A stretch of DNA of 64,000 nucleotides from Hericium rajendrae. Taxonomy: Eukaryota; Basidiomycota; Agaricomycetes; Russulales; Hericiaceae. The notes below the pieces were generated by a model. That model was not told the origin of the DNA. It searched no databases and worked only from the letters and a program-made list of their open reading frames with translations. This document shows, piece by piece, positions 1-10,424 of the stretch; within the stretch, counting starts at the first letter, position 1, and every line of letters starts with the position of its first letter. A program made the translations under genes and the position numbers. The stretch spans positions 4,346,501-4,410,500 of the forward strand of contig CM065879.1 of NCBI GenBank assembly GCA_033439255.1. Direction: 5' to 3'.

Positions 1-1326
1 GGCTCTCGCCACGGAAACCGTGCTACATATTGTGCAGCGCCCCTTCAAGGCGTCCTTCCGGTGATGGGTGTGCGAGCCCGCGGATGCAGCACGCCCGATG
101 CATGCAATGTGGTCGGCCATACAGAGGACAAGGTCGCGTCACCACAAGCGCGATTTGAACGCGATTTGACGCGCCCTGGCGTGACCGCGAGCGCTGCATG
201 GGTCGGTGGGCGCTTATGCTGGCGGGGGAGGCGCACCATCCGGTACGAAGAGCGCACGTCGGATCCTGGCCTTCGTCCGTGCTCGGAATATCCACATGCG
301 CAGGCGCGTACGGCGAGGTCTCCCCGACCGAGACCTCCATGCGTATGCCGGACGACGGGTCAGGGCAACCGTGGCGGGTGAACAACTCGATATGTCGACC
401 GTCCGGATAAAGATTGATTAGAATGCTGGGGAATTTGTTGCCAATGGAGAGTTGAATAACGAGGCCATGGGGTGCGACGGATGGAGGTGGTTGCATTCGA
501 CATCTGGTGATCGGCAGATAGATGATTGAAAGTGTCAGCTTGGTGGATACGGGTGTCTGCCCGAGATAGAATAGACACTTGATGCAACCTTCGTGCCTCG
601 GGACCGATGTAGACACGGGCCCTGCATTCCAGTGAGTTGATGAGTGATAAAATTAGTATTGACTCGTTTGACTTCATAAAGACACTACGATCGCACGATG
701 GTTGGTTCGTCGACGTGGTCCTTCACACAACTGGCAAATAAAGGATAGCATTTGATGTGGCCACTCAATTCTGTTGTGTGTCCATCAGATCTTCATAGCT
801 AGCCCTAAATCCCGAATCGGTGAGAGATGAAGGACAACTCACGTATGCTCCTAGTTAACGGTCCTTGGGCTTAATTCAGGTGTTAATCGGTCAACTTTCT
901 GCGAACATTAACTTCTGTGTAAAGATTCGATGACTGGCCTGAAAAAAAGCCATGTTGAGGAGCATTGACGTCAAGAGGCATACATGGTAACATATCCGCC
1001 CCAGCACGATGTTGAAGTTGCGATGAAGTCGCCTGGTGCGCGATAACGACGCGTCTTTAGCTTGATACGGAACACTCACCACAACTTCAGCGACTACGAT
1101 GGCAATGTCGTGTTCCGCATCGTCCACATCGTCCATCACGCGCAGGATGCCGTCTGACGCGTCGGTGCACTTATCGGTGCGCGTTTTTGTTTGATATGAA
1201 ACAGGCGAAGCGCTCGTGGCCGAGCGCCCAATCGACTGATGGAGGCTGTCCACCGCCCACGCCACATCGCGCACTGGCCTCCCGCCCTCGTCCGTTCTTC
1301 CTCCAGACCACAACACGCCGCCCGCC
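1..1326. other. No supported gene; upstream of first gene
   Basis: A long open minus frame covers 23-616 (about 197 codons). It has no recognisable domain, no splice-consistent neighbours, and its lower half lies in GC-rich sequence where long chance frames are common. A second minus frame at 891-1328 also has no recognisable content. The last 120 bases are CT- and C-rich and probably hold the promoter and leader of the gene that starts at 1327. Nothing else is seen here. Confidence 0.4.
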
Positions 1327-1992
1327 ATGGCCTCCTACGAGCCCAAGACCGCCAATGGCGGCAGCTACGATCAACGCCTCCTCGCATCCGCGCCCAGCGT
1401 CACCCGCGCTGAGAAGCAGGTCCGTCGCATCTTCCGCACCCATCACGCGTCCATGTCGGATTGCTGATCTGCCTTGTTCCCTCATTCTTGCATTTATTTG
1501 CCACCACAGGAAGGCTACAACGTCGATCTTCTCGAGGAGGGTCGCAGGCCTGCCTCGCCGCCCTCCGAAAGCCCCATCTCGGAACCCCACGCGCGCGCGA
1601 GCCAGCCGTCCCTGCGCCGCGAGCGCGAGCCCGCGCCGCTGCCCATCGTCGCGCGCCGTTTGCCGTGGTACCGCCGCCCCGCAGGCATCATCGGCATCGT
1701 CGCCGTCATCCTGATCATCATCGGCGCGGTCGTGGGCGGTGCGGTCGGCGGCACGCGGCATCACAGTAACAATAACAATGCTGCGAGCCCGTCGTCGAGC
1801 TCGGCGGACAATGGACAGCAGACGCTCGGTTCCGGCCCGGGCGGCGGCAGCCAGGCGACGGCGATTGAGTCGACGACGACGGGAGGTGGATCGCTTGGGA
1901 CGGGCGAGGCTGAGGTGCAGCTTGGTCCGAAAGCGACCCCGACACCCAGCGCGCAGCTCTCTGCCGTTGGAACTTTAGGCGATGGGCCATGA
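1327..1992 (+). CDS. Small single-pass membrane protein, unknown function
   Basis: Two exons, 1327-1419 and 1510-1992, separated by a 90-nt phase-0 intron (GTCCGT...CACAG), give a 191-residue protein. The N-terminal half is polar and charged. A single strongly hydrophobic segment (about residues 90-115, with GIIGIVAVILIIIGAVVGG) follows a basic RRLPWYRR stretch, which suggests a cytosolic N-terminus by the positive-inside rule. The remaining tail is Ser/Gly/Thr-rich with a run of Asn, like an extracellular or wall-facing stalk. I do not recognise a family; similar short one-helix proteins with a Ser/Gly-rich tail are common in basidiomycetes. The ATG at 1327 was chosen because it opens exon 1 and splices in frame. 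Confidence 0.7.
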
Positions 1993-2572
1993 TCGCATTG
2001 TACTGGATAAACACATCGGATGGATATACCACTGGATGAGCGAAGGGGGGGGGAGGGGGACGTTGGACCTCTTACTAACCTTACACCGGATTCACTGCAC
2101 CGCTAATTCAACCTGACCGCACGACTGGATGATTGGCACGTTTTTTCTTTCTCAAAGTCTTTTTCATCTTTCTATGTATCTCATTACGTTTTGGATCTGA
2201 CGAACACGCTCAGCTTGTCTGTTACTGTACTGTTTTGCGCTGTACGACGCGCGTGCTACAGTACGGACGTTGCGATACCTATGCTGATGCGAATGTACTC
2301 GTCTGTGCTTTGGGCTTGGATGATGCAGGCTATCCTACCTCTCCGAAATCTACTATTTTGACTTATGGGCTTAACACACATGGCTTGATCGTCCAATATA
2401 CGGCCCTCGGACAGACGGACATCACGTCCCAAATTCAGCACTGAATCGACATGCATGACGGACGAATGCGCAAAATTATACATGCAAGCAGGCAGACGCA
2501 GACAAACACAGGCAGGCAAGCAGACAGACAGACGCAGACAGACGCGGACATGCAGACGCACACCGTAGCACC
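1993..2572. other. Intergenic; runs of purine and CAGACA-type low complexity
   Basis: There is a G-rich stretch near 2045-2060, AT-rich sequence to about 2450, and then a degenerate CAGACA/CAGACG low-complexity run (about 2490-2560) leading into the tandem duplication. No gene is supported. Confidence 0.5.
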
Positions 2573-4330
2573 ATGCGCTCGCCGACCCTGAACGGTCGGC
2601 AGACTCGGCCCAACACACGAGCCGCCAGGCCTCCCAGCCATGCCCACACAGCAAAGGCAGCGAGACGTCTGTCGCGACCTCCACCGCGCAGGCGGCGCCC
2701 GCCGACGGGGAGACGTCGGCGGACTCGACCCAGCACAGTCGCTGGGCCTCCCAGCCAGATCCACGCGGCAGGGGCGGTGGCACGTCTGCAGCCGCCCCCC
2801 ACTGCGTGGACCCGACCGGCCCAGCGATCGCTGTCCAGCCAGGCCCGCGCGGCGGGGACAGCTGGCGCGTCCGGCGTCCCGGGCGTGCAACCTGTCCCCG
2901 TCGCGCGTGTCTGGCTGGGCTGTGTCCGTGCAGGATGGTATGGTACAGTAGGTGAATGCGGGACAGGAGCGGAGACAGGAGCGGAGACAACGGAACAAAA
3001 AAAAGGAAGACATGGCGCGGCATGACAAGCGGAGACGGAAAATAATTAATTAAGAGAGCTGCGGAAATGGGGATTTCAGAAGGCCATAGGGAGTGGACAA
3101 GGCGGCGACTTACAAAGGAGAACGAGAAAAAAAAGTCTCGGTATCGCGAGGAGCCCGACTGTGGCTGCTGGAGAGCAGGCGACTGCCAGCTACCTGTAGA
3201 CAGCATAATTACTATCCGCATCGCCGAGAGGAAGATCTTGCTAAATGCACGCGTCAAATCAGCATGCTGCGTCCGGAATGTATGAGGAGATTCAGTTTGC
3301 AGCTTGTTCTAGAGATGGAAGGCGTGGCGACTCAAATCCGCCCTCGACAATCGGCATTGAACACTGAGCACGCTATTCATAGTTGTTATCAACTGCAGAA
3401 GGATATGAGGGCATGCAGATGACTCACCAAATATCGAGGCCGGGCTCGATCGCAATGCACGCAATGCGACACCACCCGCACCACTGCCACCACGCGCCCG
3501 CTGACCCTGAACGGTAGGCAGACTCGGCCCAGCACATGAGCAGTCAGATCTCCCCAGCCAGGCCCACGCAGCAAGGGCGGCAGCACGTCTGCAGCCGCCC
3601 CCGTGGTGCGGACCCGGCGATCCAGCAGCAGTCGCTGGGCCTGCAGCCAGGCCGCGCGGCGAAGGCAGGTGGTACGCCCGGCGTCCCGGGCGTGCCAACT
3701 GTCCGCGTCGGGTCTGGCTCTGTCCTCAGTCCCGTACAGGATGGGATCGTATGGTAGGTAAATGGGGACACAAGCGGAGACAAGGAAACTGAGAACAAAG
3801 GAAGACATGGCGCGTGACGAGCGGGAACAGAAAAAAATGAGAGAGCTAGGGGGAGGGGATGTTAAAGGAGTTTAGAAGCGGGGAAAGACGGGGACATACA
3901 AAGGAAAAGGAGAAATAAATTGTTGGGGAGCGGGAGCTCGACCATCGGTCGCTGCTGGGGAGCAGGGACCATCAGATATCTGTAGAGAATATGACAGCGT
4001 CCATGTCGCCGAGAAGAGTGTCTGGAATTGGCTGACCTGTCAGGAGATGCTGGTCGCTTCGACCAGACGGATGCCCAGTGACAAATCCGACGGGCCGGAG
4101 GAAATGCTAAGTGCATGGGTCAAATCAGCAGACTGCGTCCGGAATACTTAAATGAGCAGACTCAGTTTTCAGCTTCTTCCAAACGGAAGGCATGGCGATT
4201 CGAACCTCCCCTCGATACCTGGCATTGAGCACGCTGTACACTGATGAGAGAGTAGATGACTCACCAGATATCACGGCTGGACTCGCTCACAATGCACGAT
4301 GCGACACCACCCCCAACGATGATCCTGGCC
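2573..4330 (+). repeat. Diverged tandem duplication, two units of about 0.85-0.9 kb
   Basis: Unit 1 (about 2573-3480) and unit 2 (about 3493-4330) align along their whole length. Both open with a 'gaccctgaacggt.ggcagactcggccca' block (2583 and 3503). Both carry a poly-purine middle ('acttacaaagga' near 3109, 'acatacaaagga' near 3893) and a shared 'gtcaaatcagca..ctgcgtccgga' block (3254 and 4117). Both end in 'aatgcac..atgcgacaccaccc' (3454 and 4292). Identity is clearly below that of a recent duplication. Open frames on both strands in the GC-rich half are not conserved as protein between the units, so I read it as non-coding or a dead repeat family. Confidence 0.75.
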
Positions 4331-4769
4331 AGGAACCATCACCGACGACGACACCAACAAAGCGCACTGATCTGCAGCAGATGTCGCGTTAAACTGATGC
4401 CCGCAGACGATGAAGCAGACATAGAAACTCACCTGAGTCGCCACAACGCCGACTGCATCGACCGCCAGCCTGCTCGAAAGGGAAGAAAAGATTGTTAGCC
4501 AGTAAAAGAGGATCATGTTTTCCGGATTTTGTAATTATGAAATTTTTATAGGAGGGTTTTTAGAATTTTGAACTTTTTTTTTGGGTTTTTGGGTTTTCTG
4601 GAACCGAGTCTGAAACGAAACCAGATCAACGAGCAGACCGGATGCAAACGAAACCAGGGCAGCGCATCAGAGACACGCACCTGGGGCACCTCTGTGGGTG
4701 CCCCCCGCGCTCCCGAATGCTAGCCAGTCTGTCGTCGCGAGCGACAGACCGACTAGCACCCGCGAGCGC
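4331..4769. other. Intergenic, T-rich stretch
   Basis: AT-rich sequence with a T/G run at 4560-4600 precedes the 3' end of the minus-strand gene at 4770. No gene is seen. It probably holds that gene's 3' UTR. Confidence 0.5.
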
Positions 4770-5715
4770 TCACGCCGCCGTGAAGCAGCCCCACTTCTCG
4801 AGCAGATCCGCGATCTGCGCGGCCTGCTCCACGTCGTCCGTGTGCAGCCACAGGTCGAAGAGGCACTGGATGATCGCCGCCGCGTCCTCCGCGGGCACGG
4901 GCACCTCGAAGTCGGCGGGCGCCGCGATGGGCTCCATGGGAAAGTGCGCCTCGGACGAGAGCACGCTGTCCGCGCTGTCGTTGCGGAAGGCTGGGTAGGT
5001 GGAGAAGGCCGTGGGAGACTCCATCTCGTCGAGGACTTCGGCGAGGAGGGACTCCATGTTCGGAATCGAGCCGGGGAACTCGGCGTAGAAGGCCGCGTAG
5101 GCCTGCTCGTTGAACGCCAGGATCTCGGGGGATGCCTCGGTCTCGAACGCAACGTCGATATCCATGGTGCCAGCGACGTCGGGGGACGGCCCGACGGCGT
5201 CGACGTCCGTGAAGTCGGGGAATGCGTCGGCGAGAATGGACTCCTGGACGGCGAGGAGGCCGGAGGGAGTGCTGGACTGCGCGCGCGCCCCGCGGCCAAC
5301 GACGGAGACAGTGAGCATGTCTTTCGTGGCCTTGTCCTTCGTGGCCTTGACGCGGGCCTGGCGCTGAATTGGACGGAACCCAGCGACAGGTGCGTCGGGG
5401 GCCGTGACGAAGATCGGCGGAGCGACGATCGACGCGGCGCGGGAAGGAGGCGGGGCATCTGGGAGGCGGAAGACCCTGTTGGACTTCGTCAGGCGGCGGA
5501 CGCACTCTGAAGGCATCGTTAGCGAAGCTCGTGGCGTGGATGAAATGGACGTTTGACTCACCGAAAGCGCGCGCCGCCGTGTGCCTCAGCCTGCCCTTGA
5601 GAGAGTGCTCGACCGGAGCGAGGTGCTCAAGGCCCTTGAGCAGCTGTCTCTCAAATGCCTTCGTCCCAGGAACAGGATGAGACTTCGTGATAGTAGCAGC
5701 ACGCTGAAGAGACAT
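4770..5715 (-). CDS. Conserved-looking hypothetical protein, two exons
   Basis: Exon 1 is 5715-5562 and exon 2 is 5506-4770. The 55-nt intron has GTGAGT and CAG ends and phase 1. The product is 296 residues. The first 50 residues are basic and open with MSLQRAATITKSHPVPG. The middle is Pro/Ala/Val-rich, and the last 150 residues are strongly acidic, ending in an amphipathic helix-like tail (CLFDLWLHTDDVEQAAQIAD). No catalytic motif, signal peptide or membrane segment is visible. The acidic C-terminus with a basic N-terminus would suit a nuclear regulatory or adaptor protein, but that is only a guess. Gene structure is well supported by clean splice sites and one continuous frame; the function is unknown. 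Confidence 0.75.
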
Positions 5716-6660
5716 TGTGCAGAGATTTATATGACTGCTAAGTCGAGGATGAAAGAGGACAGAAAAGGAAGATCCGAAGATGGGGACCATAAGGATTTTC
5801 AGGCAGAGTTATAATGGACCTATTTCAGTTCTGGCTGGGTCAGTGCATTGTAGAATCCGGTGCGATGAGACTTTCAGTAGGCGATGCTGGGCAAGACCCG
5901 AAGGACGTGACGATCGCGACCGATGGTTGATTAATGTCAACTGGAGCTCTCTTACCCAATGATTCCTGGAGAGAAAGGACACACATGTCACAAACCATCT
6001 GCCGAACCTTCAGTATGAATCCAGGATCATAGCATGATGGAATCGATGCCAGGTGGACGAGCCAGACATGCTCGCGATCTTCGAACAACTCGATTCGGAC
6101 GCACATCGAAGCGGGCCGGACCCGGACCGACCACGATGAATGAGACTGACAACGAAACAAAGGAGCAAGACAACATCACCCCTCTAATTAATCTCGCCTC
6201 AAATCTGTCAGTCAGGTCATAAACTCGATCCCAGATGCACAACAAGGAATTACGTAGATGGTGCAAGTCGTTCATCGAAACCAAGAGGCCCGATCGATAT
6301 TTGCCGTGCTCCGCCGTGCTCTAAACGCGTATCGCACCTTCAAATTTGATTGATATAATCACTCAGCGGAGTTAACGCACAGTATAGCCTGGACATCAAA
6401 GAGAACCAATAAGAGTTGTAATGAAAGCAAAAACACCCATCAAAATGACCAGAGGAAAGATGCGACGCAGAATGACACAAGGTAGCCGCCGTGGTGTGAA
6501 GATAAACAGCGACCATAGTAGCTGAGGAGAAAGGCCATGTTAGTCTCATTTTCTTGTTCCAAGGAGGGAGTGTTGCTCACCGAGTGATTAGAAATATGAT
6601 GGGGTGGATGAACGACGTGGGCTCCCCGTCAGACGTTTGGGCGATCCAATGCTCTCCTTG
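5716..6660. other. Intergenic, with one possible 3' exon on the minus strand
   Basis: No strong gene is seen. A splice-like unit lies on the minus strand: donor GTGAGC at 6580, branch ACTAAC near 6541-6536, acceptor CAG at 6522 (59 nt). It is followed by an exon-like open stretch to 6396 that is very hydrophobic in one frame. How it would join the 6661-7791 frame is unresolved. Confidence 0.35.
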
Positions 6661-7791
6661 TCAACATGTCTTTTCTTCGAATCCGATCTCAGAACCGCTT
6701 TGAACGATAGGCTCTTTTTCGAGCGCTTGTCTGTCCGATGATAGATGAGGAGAATCCGGCGGTCCAGTGCACTTGAATACGCGCTGGAGGAAGGACCGCC
6801 GTCTCACAGGAGGCGAACGAGGCGAGTCGGGCGGCGACCCTCGATTCTGGACCGACGCGCGTTTCAGCAACGACTGCGGCTTCGGCGCGGTTGGCAGGTC
6901 GGGTTTCACCCGATTCCGTCGCGGCACGACGATGAAGGACTCGCGCGGACCGACGGCAAGCGCGTGGTCCAGCCACGAAAGATCCTGTTTGGGACTGGAC
7001 GTCTCTTGGGGCTCTGGGCTGGGTGGGTTGCATTCCTGGCACTCGCATCGAACGAAGACAGAGCCATCAGGCGTAGCATCTTTCTGATTGACGCATACGA
7101 AGGAGTCCGAAGATTCTGAGTCAAATGCGGAGAGGAGACATTCGGTCTCCCAGGCTGCATCGGGTGGGTCTACGCGGCCACGTCCATCTGTCACGGGTGG
7201 CGCTAATAGGCCCGCTGCGGGCACCGAGTTTCCTTCCTGTCGCAGACTCCCTAAGGACTCGTCCGCCTGCGTCACGAGAATGCTCGGCATCTCCACGCCG
7301 TTGAATGACTGCTCGTAGACTGTATATTCGAGGATGCGTCGAGATATGTCGTCCGAGTCCATCTCGAGGAAGGATGAGTCGAGGACAGAGACAATCGATG
7401 GCGGAAGACCGTCAATAGCGGCCTCTCGGCTGCGTCTCTGAAGCGACTGACGGTTTCTTCCCGGCGTTGAGCTGGTGAGGAGATCTATACTGTTCAGACG
7501 CTGCATGCCATTCAGTTCCTCTGCGACAGCCATGAGTTCGGCCAAAGGATCCTTCGGGAGCGAAAGACTCCGTTCCGCAAGCCGATTGAAGCCACTAGGT
7601 CGTCTCGATATTGAAGAATGGGATGCAAGACCACTAGGGTCCGTATTGCTCAATTTGCCTTGTTGCGACGGCTCTGGAGAATCTAGCATGACCATCCTAT
7701 CGAGCTCCTGAGAAATAGCCTCCAGCTCAGCAAGCAAATCAGATTTGAGCATCGGATTCGGTAGCGGGACAGCCGCAGTAGAATGCAACAT
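6661..7791 (-). CDS. Disordered, Ser/Pro/Glu-rich hypothetical protein
   Basis: A single open frame of 376 codons runs from the first ATG (7791) to the stop at 6661. The frame stays open upstream to about 8045 without an ATG, so a 5' exon may be missing. Two short repeats of a helical motif are visible (ELEAISQELDRMVMLDSPE and ELMAVAEELNGMQRLNSID, about 80 residues apart), perhaps paired coiled-coil or docking motifs. The rest is low-complexity with many SP/TP sites and a basic C-terminal patch. There is no known domain. A hydrophobic 3' exon beyond 6580 is possible, which would make it a tail-anchored protein. Start and end are therefore both tentative. Confidence 0.5.
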   Translation of the reverse strand: MLHSTAAVPLPNPMLKSDLLAELEAISQELDRMVMLDSPEPSQQGKLSNTDPSGLASHSSISRRPSGFNRLAERSLSLPKDPLAELMAVAEELNGMQRLNSIDLLTSSTPGRNRQSLQRRSREAAIDGLPPSIVSVLDSSFLEMDSDDISRRILEYTVYEQSFNGVEMPSILVTQADESLGSLRQEGNSVPAAGLLAPPVTDGRGRVDPPDAAWETECLLSAFDSESSDSFVCVNQKDATPDGSVFVRCECQECNPPSPEPQETSSPKQDLSWLDHALAVGPRESFIVVPRRNRVKPDLPTAPKPQSLLKRASVQNRGSPPDSPRSPPVRRRSFLQRVFKCTGPPDSPHLSSDRQALEKEPIVQSGSEIGFEEKTC

Positions 7792-8023
7792 GGACACCTT
7801 GGTAGGACTTGTCCGAATGATCAAAGGTGGGTCTATCACTGTATGGTCATCAGAAGGTGCGAGGCTCTGCTGTTTGGCATTTCTGTCAACGGAATCTTGG
7901 CGGGCGCGAGCACGTAGCTCGTCAACCCCTTGAAGAACAGCGTCGGCGAGAAAGGGACAGGCTCCGACTCCTTCAGGCGAGGACGCGAACCCCACTTGTT
8001 TTCTGTGAAACCAGCTGAACTTT

Positions 8024-8305
8024 TCAAGACGAAGGTTTCACGTCGGCGTTTTCGTATGGAGGCAGGTGGCGTTGGATATCCGAGATGGGGAGAGTCGGGT
8101 GCCGCAGGGTTGCTGTTTCTGCGGCCTTAGTCGTCCTGGACCGCCGGGGCGGAGGTGTTTGCGGTTCCACAAGCAAAGAGGTATCAGACACGTCAGGTTC
8201 CATACAGTTATGACGTCTTGATGTTCGACGCTTTTTGGGAACGATGTCTTCAGACGATTTTCCCGACCCAGACTTGGCTTTGCGTGGTGCGGAAGAGCCC
8301 TGCAT
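8024..8305 (-). CDS. Small basic hypothetical protein
   Basis: A 93-codon frame from ATG 8305. It is rich in Lys/Arg/Ser at the N-terminus with a nuclear-localisation-like cluster (VPKKRRTSRRH), followed by PPPRRSRTTK. It could be a small gene or the 5' exon of the gene at 6661-7791, which lies just downstream on the same strand. I could not find an intron of normal size that joins the two frames, so it is kept separate. No family is recognised. Confidence 0.35.
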   Translation of the reverse strand: MQGSSAPRKAKSGSGKSSEDIVPKKRRTSRRHNCMEPDVSDTSLLVEPQTPPPRRSRTTKAAETATLRHPTLPISDIQRHLPPYENADVKPSS

Positions 8306-8816
8306 TGTAGCAAGCGCGAATCCGTGAACGGTGAGAAGATGAGTGACCAATCTAACGAGTTTCGTTGGAAGCCATGAGATGAAGGTGGAGGAGCGGCGGG
8401 ATGGTAGGGGCTGACCACAGATGCAGCTGAACAACCCGACGCAACGTCGCAAGTTGGCGGGAAACGCGGTCACATGACCCAATTTGGTGATCAGGTGCGC
8501 GCGCAGACATTCATCTGCTGTCAATATCATCGAGCTGGTCGCGTCTGCCCATACATTGCATCAGAAAGACCACAACCAGCAACTGTTTCTGAATATTCAA
8601 AAGCTCGTTGTAAAACCAAACGATTTTCCAGGGAAGCGGTCAACAGCGATCATGAGCGGGGTTCTTCAGTGTTACGACACAAGTATGATACAAGGCGGGA
8701 TACAACTGGCGAACATCACCTATGATACATGAGACAAATTCAATCGTTGTGTTCTGTACAAATCTGCCGAGAATGAGCATGGAAAGGCAGAATTAGAAAA
8801 TAAGGGCATACGTAAA
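8306..8816. other. Intergenic
   Basis: Moderately AT-rich DNA with no supported gene. It holds the 5' region of the 8305 frame and the 3' UTR of the Fmp46-type gene. Confidence 0.5.
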
Positions 8817-9440
8817 TTACGAGAACCAGCCCTTCGGCTTGTAATCCTCTTCCTCTTTGATCTCCCCATCCCTCTTCTTCCGCAGGTGCTCTAATATCCT
8901 GGAAGCACCACCAGAATTCCCGACACACGCTTTGCCGCTGGACCAATCTACGATGATCGGCCATTTGACCGCAGTGGGTTTACTATTAGCGAGACGCACA
9001 AGCCCCTCGGCAGAGCTCGGCTGGTCTTGTAGCGGAGGTGCAGTGGGGTCCGCGGACAAGAACTTTGACAGGTGATGGGGGTCGCTAGCATCCGCGGGTG
9101 CATCTGCAGTCGGCAGATACTTCAAAATCGTGCGTATCTGGTCAGCCGTCGGAGGTTTATTCTCAACGATCTCCAGATTGAACTGCAGCGGGGGAGCGCC
9201 CTGCTTCCCCGGAGGATATGAGGAAGTGAGCGCAGACTGTAGGAGAGCTAGAGCTTTAGTAGAAGGGGCCGATGCAGGATTATGGCTGGTGAATGGATGT
9301 CAGGATTCTTGCCCCTTTAGAGGGACGTTAGGGGGTGCTCACAATATGGATAGCTCGGGCTTTATAAGTATTGTGTCAACGGCATAGCATGTAGAAGTAA
9401 AATGACCGCTCACAATGGACTTCTTGAATGCTGAAAACAT
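8817..9440 (-). CDS. FMP46: Fmp46/DUF1687-type mitochondrial redox protein
   Basis: Exon 1 is 9440-9414, a micro-exon is 9353-9343, and exon 3 is 9285-8817. Introns are 60 nt (GTGAGC...GAG) and 57 nt (GTGAGC...CCAG). The 168-residue product shows three landmarks I associate with the fungal Fmp46/DUF1687 thioredoxin-fold family: an N-terminal beta strand ending SIFHNP, the segment LQFNLEIVE, and a C-terminal KWPIIVDWSSGKACVG followed by a charged LRKKRDGE helix and a PKGWFS end. The micro-exon supplies the residues just before FHNP. If the alternative AAG acceptor is used, it is 17 nt rather than 11 and encodes two more residues (P-E). Members are predicted mitochondrial redox proteins; no CxxC is present here. 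Confidence 0.8.
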
Positions 9441-10318
9441 CTTTTGAGTGCTTATTTGAGTGAGTCTAAATGGTGGAAGAGTAGAGTCAAGAGTCGCTCG
9501 CTCGGAGGGTACGGAGGGTAAGCACTGCGGAAGCGCCCAAAGTAAGCGCCCATTCAGCGGTTCCTTCCTTCCTTCCTTCCTTCCGAATCCCACGATATCT
9601 GTAGCTTTGGTTTTCTGACGTTCACAAAATATCATTATTCGGCCTCTCATCTGCTGCAAGCTCTCGAGACAACTCATGTCCTAGGTTCCAACAAGTACGT
9701 CCATCTTATCTCAGCGACTGGGACAGAAGCTTAAATATCAATAGTCGATACTTTTGCATCGATCTTCACTCACGGCGTTCAACGAGTCGTATTTCGATAA
9801 ACTAAAGCTCGTCGGTCAATCGAGCATCCTTGCATATCACAGACAATGGACTCTCAAGTGATTCGGTGAGCCAATGGATTTACACACCCTCATCTTCCGG
9901 TGAAGACATCCACCGGGCCTCTGGAAAATGAAAACCACCACCGACAGTTCAGAGCCCGACGCTTTGAAACCCTTTGAGTGACGCTGCGGGTTCTGTTAGT
10001 ATTCCAATGCACAATGGCCATTGATTTAAACCTGTGGACTCGATTGGACCACTGAGTATGTCCGGTTCTTGTGTCACCGGTGGAGTACTTCTGATATCGT
10101 CGCACAAGGGCTTCAATCTGCTTCAGTACGTTTTGGTTCAAGCCAATTTAATTTCTAGTTTTCTGATCGCACTTCATGCTCTGCATCGACGACTATCAGA
10201 CTCGATGCTCGTTACATGCATGACAAGGGAGCAGGTTGGATCGAAATTCGCATAGCGAGACAGTCAGGATTGCAAGCTTGGCTTAGACCTGCAGGCGGGA
10301 TGAACCATGCAGAAGAGG
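9441..10318. other. Intergenic, 5' regions of two divergent genes
   Basis: Nothing gene-like is seen apart from a TTCC microsatellite at 9561-9584. The segment separates the minus-strand Fmp46-type gene from the plus-strand gene at 10425 and must contain both promoters. Confidence 0.5.
9561..9584 (+). repeat. Microsatellite (TTCC)6
   Basis: Six perfect tandem copies of TTCC, read directly from the sequence. They lie about 120 bp upstream of the Fmp46-type start codon. Confidence 0.95.
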
Positions 10319-10326
10319 TATAAATA
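10319..10326 (+). promoter_or_regulatory. TATA box of the 10425 gene
   Basis: TATAAATA lies 99 bp before the start codon at 10425. A CT-rich leader follows (ctttttttcttcagc...cttcctatcatctgctccctacccatc), and CACC precedes the ATG. This is a well-formed fungal core promoter and suggests strong or regulated expression. Confidence 0.7.
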
Positions 10327-10424
10327 CAGGCTCCTTTCTCACTTTTTTCTTCAGCATTGTTCTCTCGAACAGTACTTCCTTCCTATCATCTGCTCCCTAC
10401 CCATCTATCTCATAACTATTCACC

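Noticed and set aside
23-616. 197-codon minus frame at the left edge
   Set aside because: No recognisable domain or splice evidence; noted only as an open frame.
4190-4215. tRNA-like B box (GGTTCGAATC on the minus strand)
   Set aside because: No A box at the right distance and no acceptor or T-arm stem; lies within the tandem duplication.
4447-4460. CGCCGACTGCATCG, a match to the Helitron-like 3' hairpin
   Set aside because: The stem does not close and no end sequence or inverted copy follows; probably chance.
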